Shown in pieces: positions 10,645 to 20,621 of a DNA stretch of 64,000 nt. Below the pieces are notes generated by a model that worked only from the letters and a program-made list of their open reading frames with translations, was not told the origin of the DNA and made no database searches. The position numbers were made by a program, and so were the translations under genes. Each line of letters starts with the position of its first letter. The stretch's first letter is position 1. Location: assembly GCA_030847615.1 (NCBI GenBank), contig JAUMIR010000001.1:62323501-62387500 (forward strand), read 5' to 3'. The stretch comes from Gambelia wislizenii. Taxonomy: Eukaryota; Chordata; Lepidosauria; Squamata; Crotaphytidae.

Positions 10645-11552
10645 TCATAGAATCATAGAATTGCAGAGTTGGAACAGACCACGAGGGCCATCCAGTCCAA
10701 CCCCACTGCCACGCAGGAAATCTTGATCAAAGCATCCCCGACAGATGGCAATCCAGCCTCTGTTTAAAGACCTCCAAGGAAGGAGACCCCACCATGCTCC
10801 GAGGGAGTGTGTTCCACTGCCAAACAGCTCTTACTGTCAAAAAGTTCCTCCTCATGTTGAGGTGGAATCTCTGTTCCTGGAGCTTGCACCCATTGCTCCG
10901 TGTTCCAGTCTCTGGAGCAGCAGAAAACAAGCCTGCTCCATCCTCAACGTGACATCCCTTCAAATACTTAAACAGGGCTATCATATCGCCTCTTAACCGT
11001 CTTTTTTCCAGGCTAAATATACCCAGCTCCCTAAGTCTTTCCTCATAAGGCATCGTTTCCAGACCTTTCACCATTTTAGTTGCCCTTCTCTGGACACGCT
11101 CCAATTTGTCAATATCCTTTTTGAATTGTGGTGCCCAGAACTGGACACAGTATTCTAAGTGAGGTCTGACCAAGGCAGAATAGAGTGGCACTATTACTTC
11201 CCTTGATCTAGACACTATACTTCTATTGATACAGCCCAAAATCGCATTGGCCTTTTTAGCTGCCGCATCACACTATTGCTCATGTTCAACTTGTGGTCTA
11301 CTAGGACTTCTAGATCCCTTTCACACGTAGTCTCATTCAGCCAGGTCTCTCCCATCCTATATTTATGCATTTCATTTTTCCGTCCTAAATGCAGTTCTTT
11401 ACATTTCTCCGTATTGAATTTCATTTTGTTAGCTTTGGCCCAGCTCTCCAGTCTATCCAGGTCATTCTGAATTTTGATCCTGTCCTCTGGGGTATTAGCT
11501 ACTCCTCCTAATTTGGTGTCATCTGCAAATTTGATAAGTATGCCCCTAATTT
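10645..11552 (-). mobile_element. CR1 LINE, 5'-truncated 3' portion
   Basis: This minus-strand copy aligns with 6057-6965 of the neighbouring CR1 and ends at the usual CR1 3' tail at 10645. It begins just upstream of the FADD catalytic block ([14 protein letters not shown]) at about 11552, where homology stops abruptly. The C-terminal frame 10727-11239 is intact. A single-base loss near 11276 (TTGCTC against TTGGCTC) separates it from the FADD-containing frame 11215-11550. It is very similar to the reference copy, which suggests the same subfamily. Confidence 0.9.
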
Positions 11553-11588
11553 GAATCCTAATTCTTTGCATCCCTTATCAGGAAAATC

Positions 11589-11873
11589 CTGGGGGTCAGT
11601 TACACAGCAGTTTTTATAGCGATAGTTTGCGAATTACTGCATTTTTGCACCAGTGCCACATAGTTTACATGATTTAGTGAGAAATTGGTTGATCTGTTTA
11701 GTTTTTGGCTTTGTAGTTCACACAGACAAAGATGGGAGGTAAGTAGCGAAAGCCCTTATTACGCTACATTTGAGTTTTTGAATGAGGCGATATTGTGGCG
11801 TGATGTGTGGGAACTATTAGGAATCTTAGCGAATTTTTCACGGAGTTATTTTGCCATGTAAATGGGCCCCTGG
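11589..11873 (+). mobile_element. Non-autonomous DNA transposon, family B (short copy)
   Basis: The terminal inverted repeats begin GGGGGTCAGTTACACAGCAG at the left and, read in reverse complement, GGGGCCCATTTACATGGCAA at the right. Internal sequence (AGCGAAAGC, GGGAACTATTAGG) is shared with the copies at 38245-39040 and 55178-56150. This copy is only about 285 bp, against 800-970 bp, so it is an internal deletion derivative. No transposase is encoded. I could not settle a target-site duplication. Confidence 0.75.
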
Positions 11874-11889
11874 CACATTTTTACATTTA

Positions 11890-12181
11890 GAGGTTTATTG
11901 CATGCCAAATTAAAGTGGCAGGGAAGCCAGAAGTTTTCACTTTCCATACTGCCCTCCTGCATGATGCTGTCATTCTTCTGGTGTTCTGCCATTTGGGTCC
12001 CGTTGGAGACCAAACTGTGTCTTTTTGGTAACAGATTTTTCTGGTAAGCAAAAAGATGCAGCTTTACCTCAGTCTCCCATGGGATTGGAATGAAAGAATG
12101 GCAACATCATGCAGTAAGGCAGCATGGAAGATGGAACCTTCCAGCTGCCCTGCAGCTTCAATCTGGCATGCGATAAGCCTC
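11890..12181. mobile_element. Fold-back (palindromic) element with TTA target duplication
   Basis: The two halves are imperfect reverse complements over almost the full 292 bp. The ends read GAGG.TTA.. and ..TAAGCCTC and are flanked by TTA on both sides (11887-11889 and 12182-12184). A three-base TTA duplication is typical of the PIF/Harbinger superfamily, so that assignment is likely but inferred. The centre forms a second hairpin (TCTTTTTGGTAAC with GTAAGCAAAAAGA). The same family recurs, split, at 22799-24661. It codes for nothing. Confidence 0.78.
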
Positions 12182-12712
12182 TTAGAAAATAAGCTGAACA
12201 AAACTCTCAGGCCTCCTTGGTTAATGAAGGTTCTCTCATTCAAGCTGCAATCTTATGTTGGCTTACTAGGGAGTAAGACTTATTGAACTCACTGTGAAAT
12301 TCTCCTTTAAATAAGGATACGTTGGGTGCTACTGCTAGTTATGGATTTACTGCGTTACTGCTTTTATTGTTGTTTATGACACACTGCTTTAGGCAATTTC
12401 CCCCCAAAATTGTAAAATCTAATGTACCTAAATCAAAGAGCAATGGTTTATTGTTGCTGTTCATCATACTGGATAAAGATGCTGTTATTTGGCTGTATTA
12501 TTCAGCACCTAGAGTACCATGTAGTTGATGAGAGGCATAACAATTCAGCTGTGAGGAAATCATGTACGGTAAATAAAGAGACAGATTCATCTACCAAGGC
12601 ACCAAATGCTATTGTAAGCAGAAGCAAAGGACTGTGACTGAATTACTTCTCACTATATGTACCTGTTGCTTTGGGGCAATATTGTGGTTTTCAGGCATAA
12701 ACCAGTGATGCC
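12182..12712. other. No gene recognised; unassigned sequence
   Basis: Mixed-composition sequence. A piece near 12255 (TACTAGGGAGTAAGAC) resembles a short dispersed repeat seen elsewhere in lizard DNA; nothing else is supported. Confidence 0.5.
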
Positions 12713-12957
12713 CTGGCACTTATTTATTTGATAACTGGTTACAATTATATTCCACCTTTCTTTCAGGAAGCTCAAGGCAATGCTTATGTTTTCCTTTTTC
12801 CTCACTTCATCCTCACAACAGACCTATGGGATATGTTAGGTTGAGAGAGAATGACTGGCTGAAGAGCACCCAAGCAGTCTCATGTCTTAGAAGGGACTAG
12901 AAACTGTGTCTCTCATGTCCAGCAGCCTAACCGTTATGACACACTGGCTCTATCTGG
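12713..12957 (-). mobile_element. tRNA-derived SINE, third family
   Basis: Read on the minus strand it starts AGAGCCAGTGTG..TAACGGTTAG, an A-box-like start. It then has a GACTGCTTGGGT block and a body with CTGTTGTGAGGAT. It ends in a LINE-like tail (GGTGGAATATAATTG) plus AATAAATAA. This layout of a tRNA head with a LINE-derived tail is standard for squamate SINEs. It is diverged and occurs once in the window. Confidence 0.65.
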
Positions 12958-14393
12958 TTGGCTGGCAGTAAACCACATAGCACAATCATTCATCCATGTG
13001 TGCTTTTCAAAGACTGAAATACAGCAAACTACACAGCCTCACTTTTCAGTTCTGAATTGTCAACAAGAAACTATTTATTAAAGAAAAAAGAAAAATGAAT
13101 CAGAAGAACACCCTGCAATAAAACATGTGCTATATTAACATTCTGTAAACTATGCAGTCTTTGGTTGTTGTTTTTGCTGCTGCAGCAGCTGCTTTTATTC
13201 ATATTCCATTTTGGTTCACCACCTCTTAGACTGAGGTCCTGAGGGTCCTTGCAACTTGTTGGCCACTCTGGATTCTTTCTAGGGTTCTGCTATCACTTTC
13301 TGGCAATCTGAGTGCCCAAGTCATGATGGTGGTTAAAACCAGACAGGCAGAGTTAACATCAACATTCCACTTAAATATTCTTAAGTATTGGAAGCTCAGG
13401 ATATTTCTATGGGATAATGAAAAAGCTCTTTGGTAATCTTTTGGTTATTTATTTTATGCATTCATAGATTCAAACATATACTGTACATTCCCCTTAGAGA
13501 GAAACATAGAGATGTCAATGCCTGGGTGTTGTCTTTTCTCATCTGTTTCATTACATTGTATATAAAGCATCATACATTAATTGCATCTCAATGTATGATA
13601 AGTAAGATGTTACTCTCTCATAACATCTCTCTTCATCTCTTCAACAGGCTTTTTAGTAGTTAACACATTTACACTAGAAACATTGCCATCTTAAACAGTA
13701 TAATTCAGCCACATATCTAACATCATTATTAGGTTATTTCATTTTTCCATAGTGTATGTTGAGACATTATACAGACATTTCATGAAGGCTTTAACTTGTA
13801 CAGAATTCTGTCCCTTGTATCATATCTACGAATACAATCTCATTTTGGGGGCATTACACATCTCTAAACAGCATCTGTGAATACACAGGCATACAAAGAG
13901 TTAATATCCTTGAGCATTGCTATATCTTAGCAGAATCTTTTACATCCATAAGCATCTTAATGGGCATCCATTACAAACCTAATGGAACATACATCTATTT
14001 TAATGTAAGCTTAGATGTTTGTGTTACCAGCACTATCTTTCTCTTACCAGCACAATCTATTTTTACCAGCATGACTTGGCAGATTATCAGTTATCACGAA
14101 TAGCACAGATGTCATGACCAGTGTTTTTCATACAGTACAGATTGCATTCTAGCCTGCTAGCACTATCTTGGCTCCTTGTATTCTATCTTTAGCCTCACCC
14201 AGGCTATCAGCTGTCCAATCAAAACAAAGGTGCTGATTTTCCTCATTTATAATACCCAATCAAAACAAAAATCTTAGATATTACTATACCTTCAGTACAT
14301 TTGGAATCTTTGGCTACTTGCCACCCTAATTGTGTTAGCCATTATCTGCTAGGAGGGTATTGCTACCCACCCCCTTGCCATCGTTGCTGTTAT
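12958..14393. other. No gene recognised; AT-rich unassigned sequence
   Basis: About 1.4 kb without coding signal. TTACCAGCA occurs three times between 14025 and 14070, which is a minor local repetition. No repeat family is recognised. Confidence 0.6.
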
Positions 14394-14413
14394 TTATTTA
14401 TTTATTTATTTAT
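14394..14413. repeat. TTTA microsatellite
   Basis: About five TTTA units, immediately upstream of an L2-like LINE tail. Confidence 0.9.
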
Positions 14414-14419
14414 CATATT

Positions 14420-14590
14420 TTATTCTTGTTTTAACTCCTCATTAGTTTAATTTAGTTTTAAGGGGTGGGAGGGTTAGGATGGGGAGGGATTGTTTTAACT
14501 TGATGTTTTAATCTTGTTGTACACCGCCCCGGTTGCTGAGCAGAGGGGCGGGTTAAAAATAAAAAATTATTATTATTATTATATTATTGT
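14420..14590 (+). mobile_element. L2-like LINE 3' end
   Basis: The stretch contains TTGTTGTACACCGCCCCGG and ends with AAAAATAAAAAATTATTATT. This is the form of L2-like LINE tails in reptiles: TGTACACCGC, then a short spacer, then a simple-sequence end. The terminal TTA repeat (14563-14585) is the element's microsatellite tail. No coding portion remains. Confidence 0.6.
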
Positions 14591-14750
14591 TGGTAACATC
14601 TGCTCATATCTCAGTTTTGTTAGAAGTGGCGGTGTTCTCATCCCTTATTTTGTGTATATTTCAGTAGGTGTTTTGCTGAGATTTGAGCTACTGCTGGGTT
14701 CACAATGATACATGCACACACATTCTAACACATTTAGCTTTTTGTGTTAT

Positions 14751-14960
14751 AAGTTGTCCCTCTATATCTATGGATTTTACATCCACAGATTCAACCAACC
14801 ACTGTTTGAAAATATTTTAAAAAATGTTCCCAAGAGCAAAACTTGGTTTTGCCATTTTATATAAGGGAGACAGTTTTAATATGCTGTTGTATATAATGGG
14901 ACTTGAGCATCCATGGATTTTGGTACAAACTCCCTGCAGATATCAAGTGCTCACTGTATC
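14751..14960. mobile_element. Tigger/pogo-like non-autonomous DNA transposon
   Basis: The left part contains the phrase TGGATTTTACATCCACAGAT followed by TCAACCAACCACTG, and the right part has ATGGGACTTGAGCATCCATGGATTTTGG. These pieces form the recognisable inverted body of pogo-type miniature elements found across vertebrates. The left end AGTTGTCCCTCTATATCTATGG pairs weakly with the right end, which is degraded. It encodes nothing. Confidence 0.6.
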
Positions 14961-15125
14961 TTATACCCTATATGCTATAATCTATTAGTTACACTATGTT
15001 AGTATGTATTTTGTAGTTTATTCCCAAGCCACAAAGCTGGCAACCAAATAGGCTTGGCCTGTAACACCCCCAAAACTGGAAGTCAAGGCAGCTTACAAAA
15101 CTGAAACAAATACAGACAAAAGCAC

Positions 15126-15342
15126 ATTGCTGTTGGTATTCCTTCAAGTCCTTTCAGACTTATGGCATCCCTAAAGCAAACCTATCATGTGGTTTTCTTG
15201 GCAAGATTTATTCAGAGGAAGTTTGTCATTGCCTAAATCTGAGACTGAAGGAATGTGCTTTACCCAAGCTCACCTAATGGGTTTCCATGACCAAGTGGGG
15301 ATTTGAATCCTGATCTCCGAGAACCTGAGTCCAACACTCAAA
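15126..15342 (-). mobile_element. tRNA-SINE family A
   Basis: This is one of many minus-strand copies. It contains CCTTCAAGTC at the tail side, AAACCTATCATGTGGTTTTC in the middle, and GGGGATTTGAATCCTGATCTC near the tRNA head. The reverse complement of GGATTTGAATCC is the B box. The outermost A-box end is lost. Confidence 0.8.
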
Positions 15343-15529
15343 GACATTTAAAAAATCAAAACATATTTGTTAAAATGCAATGAAATATTTGTAGAATTAA
15401 AATGCTTCAAAACATGTCTATTAAAAAGTAAAATGTAAAAAGAGAAGGAAGGGACACTGCCATTGTTGGATGTCCTAATCATCTGCAAACCAAACTAATC
15501 ATTAGGCCACAAGGTAAACAGAAAACTCA

Positions 15530-16205
15530 CACACATGGACAGATACCTACACAAGAACTCCAATCATCACCCAGGACAAAAAAGAAGCACAATAAAAACA
15601 TTGGAGGACCATGCAAAAAGGATCTGCGAACCCCACTACCTGGAGGATGAACTGAAGCACCTAAACTGGGCCCTACAGGCTAATGGTTACTGCAGATCAG
15701 ACATCAAAAGAGCAGCCAGACCCAGAAAAAACCCACAGGAGAAGAAAAACAGCCACCCAAACGGAAGGTATTTTTGGCATACATCAAAGGAGTCACAGAC
15801 AGAATAGGGAAATGAATGAGGAAACACAACCTCCAAACCATCTACAGACCAACCAAGGAAATCCAAGAAATGCTACACTCAGTGATGGACAAAAGAGACC
15901 CTCTTACAGCTGCAGGAGTTTACTACATACCATGCAGCTGTGGACAAGTTTACATAGGGACCACTAAACGCAGTGTGCAAACATGAATCAAGGAACATGA
16001 GAGACACTGCAGACTGGGTCAGCGAGAAAAATTAGCAGTAGCAGAACATTTTATAAACCAACCTGGACACAAAATGCTATTTAAAAACACAGAAATTCTG
16101 GACCAGGTCAACAACTATCATGTCAGAATGTACAGAGAAGCTATTGAAATCCACAAACACCTGGACAACTTCAACAGAAAAGAAGAAATCTTTAAAGTAA
16201 ACAAA
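15530..16205 (+). pseudogene. Penelope-like RT tail plus GIY-YIG endonuclease, broken
   Basis: Penelope-like elements encode a telomerase-related reverse transcriptase fused to a GIY-YIG endonuclease that cuts target DNA. Visible blocks are TDRYLHKNSNHHPGQKR and AKRICEP.YLEDELKHL, both standard in the region after the polymerase palm. They are followed by GVYYIPCSCGQVYIG (the GIY and YIG motifs) and IKEHERHCRLGQ. The codon for the conserved arginine before IKEH has become TGA (CGA to TGA, a CpG-type change), so the nuclease is truncated at a key residue. Frame changes occur near 15800 and 16070. Similar frames persist to about 16200 (YREAIEIHKHLDNFNRKEE). Confidence 0.85.
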
Positions 16206-16435
16206 ATCTGGTTTCTGGTTTTGAAGAACAATAGAATCAAAACTCAACACTTACAAAGGAATTCCACCCAGGGACAGGAGGAGTTCCAGCAGATAAAGGC
16301 CCATCAACCAACCATTAGCCAAAGAAATACTAATGAGCCTTGCATTTCTATACCCAGAAACTAACCATTCAATTACATAAATTTACATATACTTGCCAAC
16401 AGGGGTTCACAGCATATAAACTCTACATACACTCC

Positions 16436-16895
16436 TGTCAGGAGTTGGTTACTGAACCCTAAGTTTTAAAATGGCCAAACAACTGCAGAAATCATGCTGA
16501 GTCATGATGACTGACTCCATGAACTGCCACTCATGCTAATCATGCTACAGCTACGTGAGAAGGATTGCATCAGAAGAAGAGTTACTAGAGTACAAAGCCA
16601 TGTAAGGTGGAAATCTGATGCAATGTAACCATGAGCTTGGGTAAGCCAATGCTGTGCTGAGTTGTATATGAGAACGAGATCAGTGTTCACTCTCTTCCTA
16701 TGATCGTCTGATGCCTGGCATAGCACTTTGTCTCTGTACATACTGAAACTACTGAAGATTAAAAGCACCTCCTGTTTTCTGGACGCCAAACACTCTGTGT
16801 GTGTGAGTATTATTGGGAAAGGGTTGCTACCTAGTTTGCTGAGACAGTTTTTTGGGGGTTCTGTTGGGGACTTAATGTCCTATCATCCCCTGACA
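16436..16895. mobile_element. Solo LTR inside the Penelope-like element
   Basis: A 460-bp insertion has ends TGTCAGG and CCTGACA, so it starts TG and ends CA. It is flanked on both sides by the five-base direct repeat ACTCC (16431-16435 and 16896-16900). The two sister Penelope copies lack it at the matching place. These are the features of a solo LTR left after recombination between two LTRs. The five-base duplication fits gypsy-type elements or some endogenous retrovirus classes. No internal coding region remains, so the class cannot be fixed. An ATTAAA that could be a polyadenylation signal lies near 16757. Confidence 0.85.
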
Positions 16896-16914
16896 ACTCC
16901 TACCCAACCATTCT

Positions 16915-16951
16915 CTGAAGATGCCAGCCACAGATGCAGGTGAAACTTCAG
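16915..16951 (+). ncRNA. Hammerhead ribozyme-like motif, copy 1
   Basis: The motif has the conserved core CTGAAGA, a helix-II hairpin (GCCAGC, loop CACAGAT, then GCAGGT), and GAAAC followed at once by TTCAG. Minimal hammerhead motifs of this kind are known from the repeats of Penelope-like elements and are thought to act as dimers because helix III is tiny. The core is intact. Helix II has an A-A mismatch and a weakened closing pair. Activity is not shown. Confidence 0.6.
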
Positions 16952-17040
16952 AAAGAAACTATTCCAGAACACGGACTCACAGCCTGGAAAAAAAACAAGG
17001 AAAATCTATGGATGCCAGCCATGAAAACCTTCAACTTCAC

Positions 17041-18028
17041 AAACTGTTAATTGTCCAGGATTCTTCTTGTCTGGTTCTCCTGATTCAAGAAATGTGGATT
17101 CCTTGGCAACTTTTTAAAAATATTTTTGAATTTTATTTCCATTCCTGGTACACTTGACTGATTGTTCCCCCTAGAGGGAAAAATCTACAACTGTAAAGCC
17201 ATGACTTAGGGAATGGTATTGTGCTAAGCTGTAAAAAAAAAAACCCTAAAGAAACAAGTTGAAAAGGGGTGTATCAGAAGAAAATGAAGTATCAAAAAGC
17301 AAATTGCAGGGAAGATTTGCAGTAATCACAAACAGTTTTTCAAATATATTCCCAGGGTGGTGAGCTAGTGATGCCAAGAGAGAAGATTGGACCACTTATA
17401 GATAATAATAGTGGGGGACTGGATAGAGCATGCGGAATTGGAAAATCTGTTAAACAGGGTTTCTTTCTCCCCATATCTTTCAGTTCAATCTCAATACATT
17501 GTGAGAAGATGGTTATATTCTCAAGATGAAGGGTCAAATTTCATTGCCTCATAGAGGAAGATTCATACTGTGTGTGGAGAATTAATAACAGCAGCTAAGA
17601 ATAAGAAAATGAAGATCTGTGAAGGGGGCTATCATGCCAAAGCTATGTGTTCAAATATCCTTGACAACCAGAAGCTTGCAGTTTTCATTTTTATTATCAT
17701 CTAATTTGCTAATAAATTACATGACACATGCTGTCCATTATGCATCCACTTTATTGTGCCATTTTTTCTCTCTCCGAATCTGAAATAAATAAATATCTAG
17801 ATATATGTTCACAACATTTTCTCTGATCAGGTAACCTTGTCCCTTCAGTCTGTTCAAACCCATTTGAAATACTATAACTCAGATTAATTTTTGTTAATTA
17901 ATCTTCTCTACCATATCATTCTTTTACAGCTTCATGGGAGAAGTTGTCTATGTTATATACCACTGTGCACCATCCAGAGGTTTTGAATGGAAAATCGCAT
18001 CATCCCTGATTACTGGCCATGTTGTCTA
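17041..18028. other. No gene recognised; unassigned sequence
   Basis: About 1 kb with A runs near 17230 and no coding or repeat motif that I can name. Confidence 0.6.
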
Positions 18029-18255
18029 AGGAGATTATCACACTATATCATTATAGCACTATTATTCCACTTTAACTGCCAATGGCACCATTGTATGGAA
18101 TCCAGGGATTTGCTGTTTAGGAAGGGGCATTTACAATTCTCAGCCAGAGAGCTCTTAGGCCTCACTAAACTACAGACCTAGAAGTCCACAGGAGGCAGCC
18201 AGAGCAGTTAAAGTGAAATAATAGCACTATAACAGTGTAGTGTGATAAAAGTCCT
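18029..18255. mobile_element. MITE, family A (TA-flanked, short)
   Basis: Inverted ends of roughly 50 bp pair: AGGAGATTATCACACTA at the left, and AGGACTTTTATCACACTA at the right in reverse complement, each followed by an AGCACTATTATT-type block and CACTTTAACTGC. The 5' flank is TA. The interior (CAGGGATTTGCTGTTTAGG) is of the type seen in the copies at 21424, 24853 and 50352. Non-coding. Confidence 0.75.
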
Positions 18256-18760
18256 TGGCTGATGTGACTCACAGCCCAAAATCTCCTGGATGGGAAATGG
18301 AAAATGTGATATCAGCCTTGAGCTTTCTCCTTCTCAGGTTTGTAACTCATGCTCCTGGCAAGTCATGTCTAATACTTTTGGCAAATATATGTACCACAAG
18401 TAAAGATCAAGGGTGGTATTCAGTATTGCAGTTATGGATCCATAACTGCTCTGTACAGTATTCAGTAATCCTACATAGTCACAGCCCACCTGAGCAGCCA
18501 GAAGTCCCCAGTCCACCTTAAGAGCCAGCAAGCAAGGCTGCAACAATCAGTAGGACTTCTGTCACAAGTTCTTGTTGCATTCTTGGTCACTGGTGGATTG
18601 GGGGAAAGGAGCATCACCACCACCCCCTGCACATTGCCAGCTGAATGTACCTTGTTCGTCCTATCGCAGCAAGCTCTGAAGGTGGACTAGGTGGGCAGGG
18701 CAGGTGAGGAGATCTTACTTAGCTATGTCTCCCTAACTAAGTAGCCAATCTAGCCAACTA
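18256..18760. other. No gene recognised
   Basis: About 500 bases of mixed sequence between two inverted-repeat elements; nothing supported. Confidence 0.6.
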
Positions 18761-19112
18761 AGGAGATTTTCAGACAGCATTTTAGAGAGCCTACAGTGGG
18801 GTGAGGTCCCAGGAGAGGAACGGCAGTCTTGTGCAGCAGCGGGTCATTTTCGGATGCCGCCGTCCCTCTCCCAAAATCATCAGTGTCACTTCCGTGAAGC
18901 TTCGGAAGCCGCAGAGCCATATTTTAAGCACGGGCAACTTCCGTGCTTAAAATATGGCGCGGCCATTTCCGAAGCTTCATGGAAGTGACACTGATGATTT
19001 CGGGAGAGGGACAGCGGCGTCTGAAAATGACCCCCTGCTGCGCAAGACCACCGTTCCTCTCCCAGGACCTCATCCCATGGTAGGCTCTCTAAAACACTGT
19101 CTGAAAATCTCC
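18761..19112. mobile_element. Near-perfect palindromic DNA transposon (352 bp)
   Basis: The two halves are reverse complements over almost the whole length, with only a 7-base centre (GCAACTT) between arms ending AAGCACGG and CCGTGCTT. The ends read GGAGATTTTCAGACAG on both sides and are flanked by TA (18759-18760 and 19113-19114), pointing to the Tc1/mariner superfamily. The end sequence is shared with the elements at 31390 and 41358. CpG content is higher than in the surroundings. Confidence 0.85.
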
Positions 19113-19285
19113 TAAGTGTGAGCTCTAAGAGGGTCCTAAACTAAGAACACATGATACAGCAAACTTACTGAAGTGAAACAAGTTTGAGTTAAGTCAGTGC
19201 TTTGTATCATGGGAAACCAAGTGGAAACCCTACACATTCTGCTTGAAGTTCCATGGAAGGAAGGTGGGATATAATGGTAATCAAA

Positions 19286-19605
19286 GGCCTTTTTCAAACA
19301 GGGGAAACCCCCGAGGAGGTCAGGAAAAGAATGGGGCTGTTGCGCTTAGAGAGCCCCATTTCAGACAGCACTGTCCTCCTCCCGACCTTCCCCTGTGCTT
19401 CCTCCATTGTTTTTTATTGTTGTTTTTTATTGACGGGGTTTTTCTGTCAATAAAAGTGGCATATTTCTCATGCCCGCAGAATGGAGGAAGCACAGGGGGA
19501 GGTTAGGAGGATCATGGCATCATCTGAAATGGGGCGCTGTAAGCACAACAGCCCCATTTTTATCCCAACCTCCTTGGGGGGAGGGTGTCCCCGTTTGAAA
19601 AGTCC
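19286..19605. mobile_element. Second fold-back element (about 320 bp)
   Basis: Arms of about 120 bp pair. The left end is GGCCTTTTTCAAACAGGGG; the right end in reverse complement is GGACTTTTCAAACGGGG. Inside, GCACAGGGGGAGG pairs with CCTTCCCCTGTGC, around a T-rich centre near 19410-19470. No coding capacity. It lies about 170 bp from the palindrome at 18761 but has different ends. Confidence 0.78.
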
Positions 19606-19739
19606 AAAGTATGAGTGTGATTATTGCATGAATAAGACCTCTGAAGACAATACAGGCATACCTCAGTTAACAAAGCCTCTGATAAAGATACTCCTTTTTT
19701 AAAAAAGTATTTTTATGAGAGCCAGTCCAGATCCCTTTT

Positions 19740-19955
19740 CTTATCTTTTGTCTAGCTGGCATGTTTTTTGCAGCACTGGCATTGGCAGGCTGGTGAAGGA
19801 AGGCTGGAGAAAGACGAAGTTTCAGTGTTGGGTTGTGGCAGCACACTTGCAATAAACCATTTAATAAAAGTTGGCCTGGGAAAGAATGATATTCTACTGA
19901 TTCTGATTCTACTGTAGCTGTGTGTGCTTACAGTACATACAACAGGCATGGTAAA
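19740..19955 (+). repeat. Unclassified dispersed repeat, copy 1
   Basis: This segment is similar throughout to 32150-32362: CTAGCTGG.ATG.TTTTT against CCAGCTGGAAGGTTTTTT, GCTGGTGAAGGA against GATGGTGAAGGA, and TCTACTGTAGCTG against TCTACTATAGCTG. I do not recognise the family. No terminal repeats are evident, so it may be a SINE or an inactive internal piece of a larger element. Confidence 0.6.
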
Positions 19956-20119
19956 CAGCTGCCTCTAGTATCACTTATTGATCATGTGTGGTGTATAAAG
20001 CAGAAAGAAAAAGGGAAAGCAGATTAGCCTTCCTCACCAGTTACCCTGGTGTGTTGAAAATGCATGGATCTGTAAATTTTACAACCAAAATAGAAATCAT
20101 TTTAAAAATGGAAGCTGTT

Positions 20120-20206
20120 GAAAGAAAGAAAGAAAAAAAGAAAGAAAGAAAGAAGGAAGGAAGGAAGGAAGGAAGGAAGGAAGGAAGGAAGGAAGGAAGG
20201 AAGGAA
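20120..20206 (+). repeat. GAAA/GGAA microsatellite
   Basis: A GAAA array passes into a GGAA array of about 13 units. The lysine- and glutamate-rich open frame across it is an artefact of the repeat. Confidence 0.97.
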
Positions 20207-20621
20207 ATCATCCTGGGATGCACTTTGGAAGACACTTTCAAGTGGTCTCTAGAAGATTCAAAATGTTTTTGTTTACTTATGCAAAGCTTAAATGACCTGG
20301 TTGTTTCACTTCACATGTACATGCAGTTAGTTTTGAATAAAAAGTTTGCTGAAACATGTTGAACTGTTCTTTTTTGTGGTGTAGGAACCTATCCCTGTTC
20401 TTTCCTTGTTATTTCTACCTCTGGTACCAAAGTTTTAATTAAAAAAGTAAAGCTCAGGAACTCATCTCCTTCATCAACTGAGGTATACTTCTCATCTAAT
20501 TAATATGCTACGCAATTGTACTAACCTTTTCAATAAAGAGCTAATAGACTTGCAAACAACACCTGCAACAATTAAATATTAAATAAATAAATATTGCCCC
20601 CACTTTACCACAGATACACTA

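Larger units (their letters stand above)
15490..17040 (+). mobile_element. Penelope-like element, 3' portion, interrupted by a solo LTR
   Basis: The coding remnant (15530-16205) encodes the tail of the reverse transcriptase and the GIY-YIG domain of a Penelope-like retroelement. A non-coding 3' repeat follows and carries a hammerhead-like motif at 16915. An LTR sits at 16436-16895 and splits the 3' region. Two related copies lie head to head at 32367-33862. The 5' boundary is estimated from where similarity to those copies starts. Confidence 0.85.

Noticed and set aside
19988..20362. 124-codon frame with a lysine- and glutamate-rich run
   Set aside because: The run is the GAAA/GGAA microsatellite translated; nothing on either side resembles a protein.
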